From the NCBI RefSeq assembly GCF_014384995.1, contig NZ_JACRSY010000005.1, positions 62,001 through 126,000 on the forward strand: DNA of 64,000 nucleotides, given 5' to 3'. Under the pieces are notes generated by a model. The model had not been told where the DNA came from and made no database searches. It saw only the letters and a program-made list of their open reading frames with translations. This document shows positions 9,398 through 18,142 of the stretch, piece after piece. The position numbers and the translations under genes are program-made. Source of the stretch: Zhenhengia yiwuensis. Lineage in GTDB: Bacteria > Bacillota > Clostridia > Lachnospirales > Cellulosilyticaceae. Numbering within the stretch: the stretch's first letter is position 1; each line of letters starts with the position of its first letter.

Positions 9398-10816
9398 TTA
9401 ATTATTAATAAGCTCATAAAGAGTTCTTATTGCTACGCCTGTACCGCCTCTGAATTCATAATCACGAACAGCAGGGTCAACACATGCTGTTGCTGCGATA
9501 TCTAAATGAATCCATGGGTGTTCTTCAACAAATTCTTGTAAGAACATTGCTGCAGTGATGGTACCGCCACCTGCAGCCCCTGTATTTTTAATATCAGCTA
9601 CATCACTATTAATCCACTCTCTGTAACGAGCATCTGTAGGAAGTCTCCAGAATTTCTCCTCTGCTACTTCAGCAGCTTTAAGGAATTCATTATAGAAAGC
9701 ATCATTATTTGAGATTGCCGCTGTATATACATTTCCAAAAGTAACACCAGCTACGCCGGTAAGTGTTGCAAGATCAAGTAGTTTACCTACTTTTTCTTCT
9801 CTAATAATATAAGTAATGGCATCTGCTAAAGCCAGACGGCCTTCTGCATCAGTATTTAATACTTGTACTGTTTTACCTGCCATTGTTGTAAGCACATCGC
9901 CTACTTTATAGCTACAGCCTGATACTACGTTTTCGCAGGCTGGAATAACTCCAATAACATTTTTCTTTACGTTGTTTTTAGCTAGTGCAATCATTGTTCC
10001 AAGAACACTTGCCGCACCACTCATATCTGTTTTTTGATAGTACATTGAATCTGTGTGTTTAAGTGAGTAACCACCTGTATCACATGTAAGCCCTTTACCT
10101 ACAAGGCCGAAAATTTCTTCATCGCCAGCGTTCATATGGCGCATTACGATAAGTCTTGGTTTATTTACTGAACCGTTTCCTACTGTTAACATGGCATCCA
10201 TGCCAAGTTTCTCTAAAGCTTCACCTTCTAGAACTTCTACTTCGAAGCCGCTTTCTTTACCACACTGTGTGATAATATTTGCAAGTGTCTCTGGATAGAG
10301 CACATTAGAAGGTTCGTTTATGATATCTCTTGCCATGTTGATTCCCGCTGCAATGTGCTCTCTTTCTTTTACACATCTGTTAGCAGTTTCTACTTCCACG
10401 ACTTCTTGAATTGAAAACTTAAGTTCGCTTGCTTCTTGTTTGTCTGTTTTATATTTATCAAAAGCATATAACCCAAGACAAATAGCATCTGTCACTGCTT
10501 CAACCATTTGTACTTCTGTTAAAACGTTAGACTTAACAAGCTTAATGTTTGCTGCATCTAATTTTAATTCTCTTACTCTTCTTGCCCCTTTAGCTACAGC
10601 ATTTCTTACGATTTCTTGTGTAAGCTCGGCTTCTTTGCCAAGACCTATAAGTAAAGTATATTTAACAACTTCTTCATTTGTAACAAGTGTGTAGAGTTCT
10701 TTCGCTTTTCCCTCAAACATACCTTTTAAATACATTAAGTTTTCTGGCATTTGGTCTTCATAAAACATTTCAATATTTACTTGACTACTTACTGCCTCGT
10801 TAATTGTAATATTCAT
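9398..10816 (-). CDS. pepA: Leucyl aminopeptidase, family M17
   Basis: A 472-residue cytosolic M17 aminopeptidase, normally a hexamer with two metal ions per subunit, that removes N-terminal residues from peptides. Metal-binding and catalytic residues are all present: GKGLTCDTGGYSLK (K241, D246), KTDMSGA (D264) and NTDAEGRL (D323, E325, R327). The N-terminal regulatory half is also full length. Within this glycan locus it may digest the peptide part of imported glycopeptides. The start ATG at 10816 follows GAAGG. It is 24 bp downstream of the GH18 gene. Confidence 0.93.
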   Translation of the reverse strand: MNITINEAVSSQVNIEMFYEDQMPENLMYLKGMFEGKAKELYTLVTNEEVVKYTLLIGLGKEAELTQEIVRNAVAKGARRVRELKLDAANIKLVKSNVLTEVQMVEAVTDAICLGLYAFDKYKTDKQEASELKFSIQEVVEVETANRCVKEREHIAAGINMARDIINEPSNVLYPETLANIITQCGKESGFEVEVLEGEALEKLGMDAMLTVGNGSVNKPRLIVMRHMNAGDEEIFGLVGKGLTCDTGGYSLKHTDSMYYQKTDMSGAASVLGTMIALAKNNVKKNVIGVIPACENVVSGCSYKVGDVLTTMAGKTVQVLNTDAEGRLALADAITYIIREEKVGKLLDLATLTGVAGVTFGNVYTAAISNNDAFYNEFLKAAEVAEEKFWRLPTDARYREWINSDVADIKNTGAAGGGTITAAMFLQEFVEEHPWIHLDIAATACVDPAVRDYEFRGGTGVAIRTLYELINN

Positions 10817-10840
10817 AAACTCACCTTCTCATTAGTGTTC

Positions 10841-11869
10841 TTAAAGTTTTTCTATTTCTTTTCTCATATGGCCTGTTAAAGTATGTGTCTCATCTGTACC
10901 GTATTCCCAGTACATTACACCTAATAAGCCTTTTTCATTCATATATTTGATTTTGTGAGAGATTGACTCTTCATCATCATAACTAATGAATGTACTTCCA
11001 TCGAATAAGTATGGTGCTTTACATACATCATCCCAATGTCTTGTAAAGCCATTTTTGTTGATGTAGTTTTGTGCTAAATCGCCGTAGCTTGGTCCATATG
11101 TACCAACTGTTTCAGCCATTTGAAGGTAACCATTATCCACATTTGGCACACCTTTCCACATTCTACTGTAGAATGCAACACCGATAACAAGTTTCTCTGC
11201 TGGTACACCTGCTGCCATGAAGTCACGAACAGCTTCTTCTGTACTTGCTGCAAATAAATCAATTTCTGGTGCATAAAGATTTGTGTGGTGACCTGTAAGA
11301 GTTTGGAATCCTCCGCGAAGATCATAAGTCATAAGTTGTACATAGTCTAATTGCTCTGCAACTTTGTCCATTTCTACACCTTTAAGGTAGAAGTTTCCGC
11401 CACCTGCTGCAATTGTAAGCATGTAGTACTTTTCAAATTTGTTTAAATCATCTCTGATTTGTTTAAGTAATGCTGTGAAGTTTTGTTTGTCTTCTTTGCA
11501 TCCACCGATACCAGCTACTGTGTATGATGGGTATTCCCAGTCTAAGTCTAAACCGTCTAAACCATACTCAAGTACGATATCAATTGCTGTTTTAGAGAAA
11601 TTTTTTCTACCTTCTTCTGTGTAAGCAGCTTCTGAGAAACCGCCAGCACCCCATCCACCAATAGATAAAACGAATTTAATCTCTGGGTTTAGGTTTCTGA
11701 TTCTTGCCATATGATCTTTTGTAGCATCTGTGGCTGCATTCCATGTAACATTACCATCAATAACATGACCAAATGCGATATTGATGATATCAAGGTTTTT
11801 TGCATCAGCATCTGTAACATTTACTAAGTCTGCTGTGTTCACATAACCAATAAGTTTGTGTCTCATCAT
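10841..11869 (-). CDS. GH18 glycosidase (chitinase/ENGase-like)
   Basis: A 342-residue single-domain GH18 protein. It has the SIGGWGAGGF strand-3 motif, the catalytic DGLDLDWE (residues 105-112, acid/base E112), QLMTYDLRGG for strand 6, and a C-terminal GVMYWEYGTD for strand 8. GH18 enzymes hydrolyse GlcNAc-beta-1,4-GlcNAc bonds in chitin or in the chitobiose core of N-glycans. There is no signal peptide and no carbohydrate-binding module, so it acts inside the cell on imported oligosaccharides. With GH38, GH130 and GH29 in the same operon, core chitobiose cleavage is plausible, while chitobiose or chitooligosaccharide use is the alternative. It is the first gene of the operon, with its own promoter at 11950-11978. 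Confidence 0.92.
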   Translation of the reverse strand: MMRHKLIGYVNTADLVNVTDADAKNLDIINIAFGHVIDGNVTWNAATDATKDHMARIRNLNPEIKFVLSIGGWGAGGFSEAAYTEEGRKNFSKTAIDIVLEYGLDGLDLDWEYPSYTVAGIGGCKEDKQNFTALLKQIRDDLNKFEKYYMLTIAAGGGNFYLKGVEMDKVAEQLDYVQLMTYDLRGGFQTLTGHHTNLYAPEIDLFAASTEEAVRDFMAAGVPAEKLVIGVAFYSRMWKGVPNVDNGYLQMAETVGTYGPSYGDLAQNYINKNGFTRHWDDVCKAPYLFDGSTFISYDDEESISHKIKYMNEKGLLGVMYWEYGTDETHTLTGHMRKEIEKL

Positions 11870-11923
11870 GGTGTACTCCTTTTTGGTAATAATAACTAAA
11901 AACTTTACTTTAATTTACTTTAT

Positions 11924-11938
11924 AAGTTTTGTTAAGTA
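11924..11938 (-). promoter_or_regulatory. Candidate LacI operator, site 2
   Basis: Minus-strand TACTTAACAAAACTT just downstream of the GH18 promoter -10. It lies inside a dyad, ATAAGTT-N9-AACTTAT (11922-11944), which is the symmetry expected for a dimeric repressor. Confidence 0.45.
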
Positions 11939-11949
11939 ACTTATGTCTT

Positions 11950-11978
11950 ATTTTATCATTTCTGTGCAAAATTTTCAA
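11950..11978 (-). promoter_or_regulatory. Sigma-A-type promoter of GH18-pepA-GH29 operon
   Basis: Minus-strand TTGAAA (11978-11973), 17-bp spacer, TAAAAT (11955-11950). It lies about 80 bp upstream of the GH18 start. The candidate operator sits over the predicted transcription start. Confidence 0.6.
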
Positions 11979-11991
11979 TAAAATAATAAAT

Positions 11992-12840
11992 CTAAATCAT
12001 ACTTTTGAAACCATTGCCTATAACTTCACTAGCATCTGTAATAATGACGAATGCATGTGGATCGACTGTATGAATCATCTTTTTAATCGTTACATATTCA
12101 TTTTTTCCAAGTGCACAGAAAATGACTTGCTTATCCGATTCAGAGTACCCCCCTATCCCATTCATAATAGTAAACCCTTTACGTGTAGAATCACTAATAT
12201 ATGTTTTGATTTCCTCATTATGATCTGAGATAATAACAACAAATTTATTATTATTAAGGCTGCAAATCATACCATCCATACACATACTTGAAATATAAAT
12301 GGCAATAATAGCATACAGTACTGATTCAATATTGTTAAAGACAATAGCGGATGCCCCTACCACTGTTAAGTTTAACACAAAAATCAGCTTGCCTACCTCA
12401 AATTGAGGAAATTTCTTTTGAAGAATAACACCTAAAATCGTAAGTCCACCTGTTGTAGACTCCGCCATATGTACTAAAGCAAGCCCCACTCCCATAAATA
12501 CTCCACCAAATATACATGCAAGGAGGGGATCACCTTTATAAGTAGGAAAAAGAACGACTACATAGTCCGTTATAAATGAAAATAAAGTAATTGAAAAAAG
12601 TGCATTGTAAAAAAATTTCTTGGTCACATATTTATATGCCAAAATAAGAAGCGGGATATTAAATAAGAATGTAAAAAAACCTATCGGGAATCCTGTTACA
12701 TAGTTCACTAAAATCCCAATACCACTTGCTCCCCCGGGTGCAATTTGCTGTGGTGCTGTAAAAGCATGAATTCCTAACCCATAAAGTACTGATCCAATAA
12801 TATTTAATAATAAAAATTTACCGTATTTCTTAACGTCCAC
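11992..12840 (-). CDS. YitT-family membrane protein (DUF161/DUF2179)
   Basis: A 282-residue protein with five or six hydrophobic segments in the first 190 residues (GSVLYGLGIHAFTAPQQIAPGG is typical of YitT) and a soluble C-terminal DUF2179 domain (VVIISDHNEEIKTYI to DASEVIGNGF). The family is widespread in Firmicutes and its substrate is not established. It starts with GTG at 12840 behind AAAGGAG. It sits between the ABC-transporter operon and the GH18 operon, on the same strand, but the terminator at 12864-12898 separates it from the transporter. No link to glycan use is visible. Confidence 0.88.
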   Translation of the reverse strand: MDVKKYGKFLLLNIIGSVLYGLGIHAFTAPQQIAPGGASGIGILVNYVTGFPIGFFTFLFNIPLLILAYKYVTKKFFYNALFSITLFSFITDYVVVLFPTYKGDPLLACIFGGVFMGVGLALVHMAESTTGGLTILGVILQKKFPQFEVGKLIFVLNLTVVGASAIVFNNIESVLYAIIAIYISSMCMDGMICSLNNNKFVVIISDHNEEIKTYISDSTRKGFTIMNGIGGYSESDKQVIFCALGKNEYVTIKKMIHTVDPHAFVIITDASEVIGNGFKSMI

Positions 12841-12863
12841 TTTTATTTACTCCTTTTTGTACT

Positions 12864-12898
12864 AGAAAGGCTCCCTTCAAGATGAAGAGAGCCTTTCT
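12864..12898 (-). terminator. Rho-independent terminator of the ABC-transporter operon
   Basis: A 15-base imperfect stem (AGAAAGGCTCCCTTC / GAAGAGAGCCTTTCT) with a short loop, directly after the solute-binding-protein gene. The minus-strand U-tract is short, so some readthrough into the YitT gene is possible. Confidence 0.7.
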
Positions 12899-12908
12899 TT
12901 ATATTAAA

Positions 12909-14477
12909 TTATTGTTGTTCTAAACTTCTTTCGTAAGCTGTTCTGTAGATTTCCATGTATCTTTCTAATCCCATTTTGTTAAGAGTTTCTACATAGCTAT
13001 CCCATTCAGCATCGATATCTGCTTGGCCTGTTGTCCATTTAGCTTTTTTCTCAGAAACGAAGTTTCTAATATCTGTAGCCATAGTTGAAAGTTCTTGTGA
13101 TTCTTCAGCTGTGAAGTTGAAGATTGGAAGTGCATCAGCTAAGTATGGTTCATACATTGCATATCTTTCTTGTGATGCAATTTGACTTTCTGTTTGAACT
13201 AAGTATTCATTAATTCTTTCTGGTGTTTCAAGTGTTGGTACGTATGGACCTGGTGCTTCTGTTTGTACACCTGGCTCTAAAGTAATAACTTCGTATTTGC
13301 CGTCACCAGCTTCTACTAAAGTTTTACCATATCTAAGATTAAGTGAGTTTTCTAGCTCAAAGAATGAATCAATATATCTCATAGTTGCTTCTGGGTATTG
13401 GTTTGTAGCAGAGATAATCGCACGGTTTTTATCAATACCATGTTCAAATTGTGACCATAATTGGTGACCTTCTGGTCCTTTAAGTGGCTCAATTGCAATC
13501 CACTCTGTAGCTGTTCCATCTGCTGGACCATGTGTAAGGTAAGCACCTACATAATCAGAACCTCTTTTAGCCATGTATTGGTTATGGTCTTGTGTAAAGA
13601 TTTCTGCATCGATAAGTTTGTTTGTGTAAAGATCTCTTGTCCATTTGATGTATTCTTTGTAACCTTCATCTGTACCTACGAAGATGATTTCCCCGTCTCT
13701 AAGCATTAAGTTTGCTGTACTGTCTGTTACACCGAATGCACCACTTAAACCTGTATCCCCATTCCATATGTTGTATGGTGGTGTTGGTTCATATGTGAAT
13801 GGAATTTCATCTGCTTGACCATTTCCATTTGGATCTTGTGTTTTGAATGCTTCAAGAACAGCTTTGAATTCATCAGTTGTTTTTGGAACTTCAAGACCTA
13901 ATTTATCTAACCATGTTTTGTTTAAGTATAATTTAGTTGGTACGTTACCATCTAAGTTACCGTTGATTGCTGGAATCGCGTAGATGTGACCATCTGGCAT
14001 TGTAATTGCTTGTCTAATTTCTGGTCTTTCTTCTAATAAAGCTTTAATGTTTGGAGCATATTGATCAATTAAATCTTCAAGTGGTAAGAAAAGACCCATT
14101 TTTGCGTATTTATTGATCATTGTATCACTAAGACCTGAGAAAAATACGTCTGGTAATTGGTTTGATGCTAATGTAAGGTTTAGTTTTTCTTCAGCACCAT
14201 CACCACTTACTGTTTGGAATTCTACATTAATACCTGTTTTTTCATTTAACGCTTGGAATACTGGGAAGTCTTTCCAATCACCGCCACCTGGTTCACCAAA
14301 TGCGAATGCTTTTAATGTAATTGGTTGGTCAACTAATGGATAACCTTCAAGGTTTACATTAACTGCAACTTTATCTGCACCATTTGTTGCAGCTTTGTCT
14401 GATGAACAGCCAACTAAGCTAGTAGCTAAAAGTGCTGTTGCTGTTGCTAAAGTAAGTACTCTTGTAAATTTAGTCAT
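12909..14477 (-). CDS. ABC solute-binding lipoprotein (LplA-like)
   Basis: A 522-residue extracellular binding protein of the large carbohydrate-uptake (CUT1, LplA/YtcQ-like) class. The start is the ATG at 14477, preceded by GAGAGGT; an upstream in-frame ATG would overlap the permease gene and hide the signal. Residues 1-24 form a lipoprotein signal peptide, with LVGC at the cleavage site (Cys24). The mature part has KLYLNKTWLDKLG and DPNGNGQADEIPFTY, a calcium-loop-like segment common in this class. With the two permeases it should import an oligosaccharide. No ATPase gene is adjacent, which is usual because a shared MsmX-type ATPase serves such systems. Substrate is inferred only from the adjoining glycosidases. 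Confidence 0.92.
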   Translation of the reverse strand: MTKFTRVLTLATATALLATSLVGCSSDKAATNGADKVAVNVNLEGYPLVDQPITLKAFAFGEPGGGDWKDFPVFQALNEKTGINVEFQTVSGDGAEEKLNLTLASNQLPDVFFSGLSDTMINKYAKMGLFLPLEDLIDQYAPNIKALLEERPEIRQAITMPDGHIYAIPAINGNLDGNVPTKLYLNKTWLDKLGLEVPKTTDEFKAVLEAFKTQDPNGNGQADEIPFTYEPTPPYNIWNGDTGLSGAFGVTDSTANLMLRDGEIIFVGTDEGYKEYIKWTRDLYTNKLIDAEIFTQDHNQYMAKRGSDYVGAYLTHGPADGTATEWIAIEPLKGPEGHQLWSQFEHGIDKNRAIISATNQYPEATMRYIDSFFELENSLNLRYGKTLVEAGDGKYEVITLEPGVQTEAPGPYVPTLETPERINEYLVQTESQIASQERYAMYEPYLADALPIFNFTAEESQELSTMATDIRNFVSEKKAKWTTGQADIDAEWDSYVETLNKMGLERYMEIYRTAYERSLEQQ

Positions 14478-14542
14478 GCTATGATACCTCTCTTTTTTTA
14501 TATTACTAAACAGATTATAGGTCCTCCAAAAGGAGGACCGTA

Positions 14543-15457
14543 TCAACCTTTTACTGATCCAATCATCATACCTTTTACAAAGTGTTTTTGAACGAATGGA
14601 TAAATACAAAGTACTGGTAATGAAGAAACGATGATTACACCGTATTTGATCATCTCTGAAAGTTTTCTCTGAGCTTCTACTGCTTCTGCATTTGCCATAC
14701 TTCCGCCTGCTACAGATTGTTGTTGAATAAGAATTTCTCTTAAGATTACTTGTAATGGATACATATCTCTATCTGTTAAGTAGATTAATGCACTAAAGTA
14801 TGAGTTCCAGTGACCAACTGCATAGATAAGGAACATAACTGCAAGGATTGGTTTTGATACTGGTAATACAACTTTGAAGAAGTATTTTGCGTAAGTACAT
14901 CCATCTACGATAGATGCTTCATATAACTCTTCTGGAATACTTTGAGCGAAGAAAGATCTTGCTACGATAAGGTTATATGTGCTTACAGCTCCTGGAAGAA
15001 CTAACGCCCAGATTGTATTGTTCATACCTAAATTGTTAACAAGTAAGTATGTTGGTACAAGACCACCACCGAAGAACATTGTGAATGTGAAAAGAGCCAT
15101 GATCACATTTTTACCAACAAGTTCTTTTCTTGATAAAGCGAATGCTGCTGGAATAGTAAGAAGTAAGTTAATACCTGTTCCTACTACTGTATATTTAAGT
15201 GAGTTCCAGTAACCTGTCCAAATTTCTTTGTATTCGAAGATTCTTTGGTAACCTTCTGTACTGAAGTCAACTGGTAATAACCAAACTTCACCCCTTGCTA
15301 CTGCGTCTGGTGAACTAAATGATGCGATTACGATAAAGTAAAGTGGATAAAGTACAAGTAACAGAATCATCGCTAAGCCGATGTAGTTAAGAACGTCAAA
15401 TACCTTATCTGATTTTGCTTGTTTGCTAAAGCCTTCTCCAAATATCTTTTCTAACAT
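14543..15457 (-). CDS. ABC permease, LplC/YtcP type
   Basis: A 304-residue inner-membrane permease of a CUT1 sugar importer with six predicted membrane segments. The cytoplasmic EAA loop is recognisable as EELYEASIVDGCTYAKYFF. The C-terminal VQKHFVKGMMIGSVKG is characteristic of LplC-like partners. I start at ATG 15457, which has AAGGAGGAG upstream, not the ATG 24 bases earlier that would remove that site. It lies 17 bp from the LplB-type gene and 65 bp from the lipoprotein gene, so the three are one operon. The ATPase partner must be encoded elsewhere. Confidence 0.92.
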   Translation of the reverse strand: MLEKIFGEGFSKQAKSDKVFDVLNYIGLAMILLLVLYPLYFIVIASFSSPDAVARGEVWLLPVDFSTEGYQRIFEYKEIWTGYWNSLKYTVVGTGINLLLTIPAAFALSRKELVGKNVIMALFTFTMFFGGGLVPTYLLVNNLGMNNTIWALVLPGAVSTYNLIVARSFFAQSIPEELYEASIVDGCTYAKYFFKVVLPVSKPILAVMFLIYAVGHWNSYFSALIYLTDRDMYPLQVILREILIQQQSVAGGSMANAEAVEAQRKLSEMIKYGVIIVSSLPVLCIYPFVQKHFVKGMMIGSVKG

Positions 15458-15474
15458 TGATGTCTCCTCCTTTC

Positions 15475-16431
15475 TTACCACAATCCGTCTTGTCCAATTT
15501 TCTTAGATACCTTATTAACTGTTACAAGTAAGATACAGTTAATGACTGAGTTGAATAAACCAACTGCTGTTGAGAATCCGTATTCTGCATTGATAAGACC
15601 CATTTTGTAAACATATGTTGCAATGATTTCTGAGTTTTCCATGTTAAGTGGATTTTGCATTAAGAATGCTTTTTCGAATCCCATACTCATAACTGAACCA
15701 CAGTTAAGGATAAGTAATGTAACGATTGTTGGAAGAATTGTTGGAAGGTCAATGTTCCAAATTCTTTGAAGTTTTGTAGCACCATCTACTGTAGCTGCTT
15801 CATGAAGCTCAGGACTTACACCTGATAATGCTGCTAAGTAAATAACCGCACTCCAACCCATACTTTGCCAGATTCCTGACCATACATACATGTGTCTGAA
15901 GTATTTAACTTCACCCATGAATAATTTTGGTTCACCACCAAATAATTTAATAACTTCGTTTACTAAACCACCATTTACTGAGAAGAAGATCCCAAGCATA
16001 CCTACGAGTACTACGACTGAGATAAAGTGTGGTGCGTAAGTTACTGTTTGAACTAATTTCTTGAATTTACTGTTTTTAACTTGATTAAGTGCTAACGCTA
16101 AAATAATAGGAATAGGGAATCCTACTATTAAAGAGTAAAGACTTAAGATTAAAGTGTTACCAATAAGTTGTTTGAATTGGTATGAATTGAAGAAACGTGT
16201 AAAGTGATCAAATCCTACCCATGGGCTTCCTGTAATCCCCATAATTGGGTTGTAATCTCTAAATGCTAACTGTACACCGTACATTGGTACATAAGAGAAA
16301 AGGATAAGGATAACTAAAGCTGGTAATAAAAATGCATAAAGTTGCCAGCATTTTAAAACGTTTTCAGCTTTGTCTTTAAAGCTTAACTGTTTAGCTCCGA
16401 TTACAGCTGTGTCTTGCGGAGTTTTTTTCAT
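15475..16431 (-). CDS. ABC permease, LplB type
   Basis: A 318-residue permease and the first gene of the importer operon. Six membrane segments, the family motif YVPMYGVQLAFRDYNP near residue 48, and an EAA loop PELHEAATVDGATKLQRIW are visible. LplB-type permeases carry oligosaccharides or oligosaccharide-like compounds together with an LplC-type partner. The ATG at 16431 is preceded by GAGGGGG. The promoter at 16589-16617 gives an untranslated leader of about 150 bases. Confidence 0.92.
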   Translation of the reverse strand: MKKTPQDTAVIGAKQLSFKDKAENVLKCWQLYAFLLPALVILILFSYVPMYGVQLAFRDYNPIMGITGSPWVGFDHFTRFFNSYQFKQLIGNTLILSLYSLIVGFPIPIILALALNQVKNSKFKKLVQTVTYAPHFISVVVLVGMLGIFFSVNGGLVNEVIKLFGGEPKLFMGEVKYFRHMYVWSGIWQSMGWSAVIYLAALSGVSPELHEAATVDGATKLQRIWNIDLPTILPTIVTLLILNCGSVMSMGFEKAFLMQNPLNMENSEIIATYVYKMGLINAEYGFSTAVGLFNSVINCILLVTVNKVSKKIGQDGLW

Positions 16432-16571
16432 AGGTCTGCCCCCTCATGTGATTTTCTAGCTAATTTTTTCTTACTACAATCCATTCATCTATGTAAGTTT
16501 AGCTCCTTCTTACTAGATGCATTAAAGCACTTAACAAATCTTTTAAAGTATAATTTTATTTCTTTTTTAGT

Positions 16572-16587
16572 AAGTTTTTGTTAACTA
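16572..16587 (-). promoter_or_regulatory. Candidate LacI operator, site 3
   Basis: Minus-strand TAGTTAACAAAAACTT, one base downstream of the -10 hexamer of the importer promoter, that is across the predicted transcription start. Compare the sites at 4425 and 11924. Confidence 0.45.
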
Positions 16588-16588
16588 A

Positions 16589-16617
16589 ATTATAAATTGT
16601 TAACGAACTATTGTCAA
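16589..16617 (-). promoter_or_regulatory. Consensus sigma-A promoter of the importer operon
   Basis: Minus-strand TTGACA (16617-16612), exactly 17 bp, TATAAT (16594-16589). Both hexamers are perfect consensus, so the basal strength should be high and tight repression would be needed. Confidence 0.8.
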
Positions 16618-16811
16618 CCGTGTTTTATAGATATTATACATTTTTATTTTTTAAATTCTCTTGTTTTATAATCATTTTGTCCATACTCCTTGAAATTTCT
16701 TGTTAACTTAGCCCAAAATACACTTTTATGTATGTTACAAATTACTTTATTTTACCTTTACTAAACTTTTCTAAAATTTTTCAAATTATTTACTTTTATT
16801 AGCACAAAATG

Positions 16812-16858
16812 TAAAAAAGAAGATGCCTCTCCTTTTTGTAAGGTTAGGACATCTTCCT
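16812..16858 (-). terminator. Terminator of the ykvI-type gene
   Basis: Stem of GAAGATGCCT (16819-16828) with AGGACATCTTC (16846-16856), followed on the minus strand by a run of six T residues. Confidence 0.75.
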
Positions 16859-16893
16859 AGAAAACGCATTTTATAACACACCCATGCTATATC

Positions 16894-17988
16894 TTATGCT
16901 TCTTCTCTTGATTTTGCGTATACTTTTTTGTAGGAAATTACTTTAAGGTTATCCTTTACATAAAAAATTACTGAGCACATCACAAAAGCTAAACTCAGTA
17001 CACCGTAAATAGGATATAAAATATCTACTAGCTTGCTAAATCCAATCAGCGAAAACGGTGCTGCTAGTGCTAATATTAAAAAAATACCTTTCTTATATGA
17101 AATATGTAATTTACTTTCAAGACACCTTGTTAAACTATATATGTTAGAGATTTGGGAAGAAAACATTTCTAACCAAATCACCATTAATAAACCTATCTGT
17201 AATACTTTCCCTCCCTGCATAGCAATTTGTAAGATAGGAATTTCATATAGCTTTGGATAGCTACTATTGACCATCATGAGAAAAACGATAAATCCACTCA
17301 CTAAAGTTAAAATACAGGTCCCCAGTATTATCCCCTTTTTAATGGCTTTAGGGTTCCTAAGTTCATAGGTGAGAGGTACCAGAATACCTACCACAGATAT
17401 GATATTAAACCCCGTATAGACAAAGCTTGAACTAAGCCAATTTTTCTTTTCACAAGGTAAATTCTTTATGTACTCCCAGCTTATAGTCTCTGGTGACCTC
17501 ATGATAAAACTAATAAATATAGTTGTCATAATAATAGTTAAAAGCGGTACAATCACACTATTTACTTCAAATAATCCTTCTGTATTTCTAAGCAAAAATA
17601 CAATACTACATACAACCATCAGAGTAAATCCTATCCATTTAGGTATCCCAAAGTACTCATTAATTACTGCTGAGCTTCCTGCAAATATAATAGCCGTACT
17701 ACTTACCAAAAACAAACTCAGTATAATATTGGTAAACTGACTTACACCCTTGGGGCATACAAGTGTAATAAATTCATTATATGACTTTACCTTATACTTC
17801 ATACTTATATTAATAATCATAGTGCCTACTAATATATAAAAAACTGCACATATTAAAAGTCCTATAAATCCTTTATATCCATACTCTGAAAAAAACTGAC
17901 TAAGTTCCCTCCCTGAAGAAAGTCCTGCCCCTACAATACTTCCTACAAAGATAGTTGCCAATTGCATGACTAAAAACTTCTCTTTCAT
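16894..17988 (-). CDS. YkvI-type membrane transporter
   Basis: A 364-residue polytopic protein with about ten hydrophobic segments, resembling the uncharacterised YkvI family of the amino-acid/polyamine/organocation (APC) superfamily. The first segment carries ATIFVGSIVGAGLSSGREL, the glycine-rich helix-1 break typical of that fold. I start at ATG 17988, preceded by GAGGAGGAGG, giving a start ten codons into the longest open frame. The substrate is unknown; amino acids are the usual guess. It is transcribed away from the Cys-rich gene and ends in its own terminator. Confidence 0.8.
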   Translation of the reverse strand: MKEKFLVMQLATIFVGSIVGAGLSSGRELSQFFSEYGYKGFIGLLICAVFYILVGTMIINISMKYKVKSYNEFITLVCPKGVSQFTNIILSLFLVSSTAIIFAGSSAVINEYFGIPKWIGFTLMVVCSIVFLLRNTEGLFEVNSVIVPLLTIIMTTIFISFIMRSPETISWEYIKNLPCEKKNWLSSSFVYTGFNIISVVGILVPLTYELRNPKAIKKGIILGTCILTLVSGFIVFLMMVNSSYPKLYEIPILQIAMQGGKVLQIGLLMVIWLEMFSSQISNIYSLTRCLESKLHISYKKGIFLILALAAPFSLIGFSKLVDILYPIYGVLSLAFVMCSVIFYVKDNLKVISYKKVYAKSREEA

Positions 17989-18069
17989 AACCTCCTCCTC
18001 ACTATAGCTTGTCACTCTATATATATTCTAATTTTTATAAATTTATGTTTTTATTCTCAAATATATAAT

Positions 18070-18098
18070 GTCAAATTCTGTCACCCGTGCATAGTATA
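18070..18098 (+). promoter_or_regulatory. Sigma-E/K-like (mother-cell sporulation) promoter
   Basis: GTCAAATT (18070-18077), a 12-bp spacer and CATAGTATA (18090-18098) resemble the Bacillus sigma-E -35/-10 pair, and the -10 fits CATANNNTA of sigma-E/K. It lies 45 bp upstream of the Cys-rich gene start. No good sigma-A promoter was seen there. This is a by-eye match only. Confidence 0.4.
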
Positions 18099-18142
18099 TG
18101 TAGTGAAGTAACCTTTTAATCTTTCTTTTGAGGAGGAATATT

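Larger units (their letters stand above)
16432..16893. other. Long A/T-rich intergenic region with promoter and operator motifs
   Basis: No gene is supported in these 460 bp. The region holds the importer promoter (16589-16617), a candidate operator (16572-16587), further GTTAAC-containing repeats at about 16598-16604 and 16711-16717, and the terminator of the YkvI gene (16812-16858). The several near-copies of TTAAC hint at more than one repressor site. Confidence 0.6.

Noticed and set aside
14478..14609. N-terminal extension of the solute-binding lipoprotein
   Set aside because: It would overlap the permease gene and bury the lipoprotein signal peptide; the ATG at 14477 has a good ribosome site.
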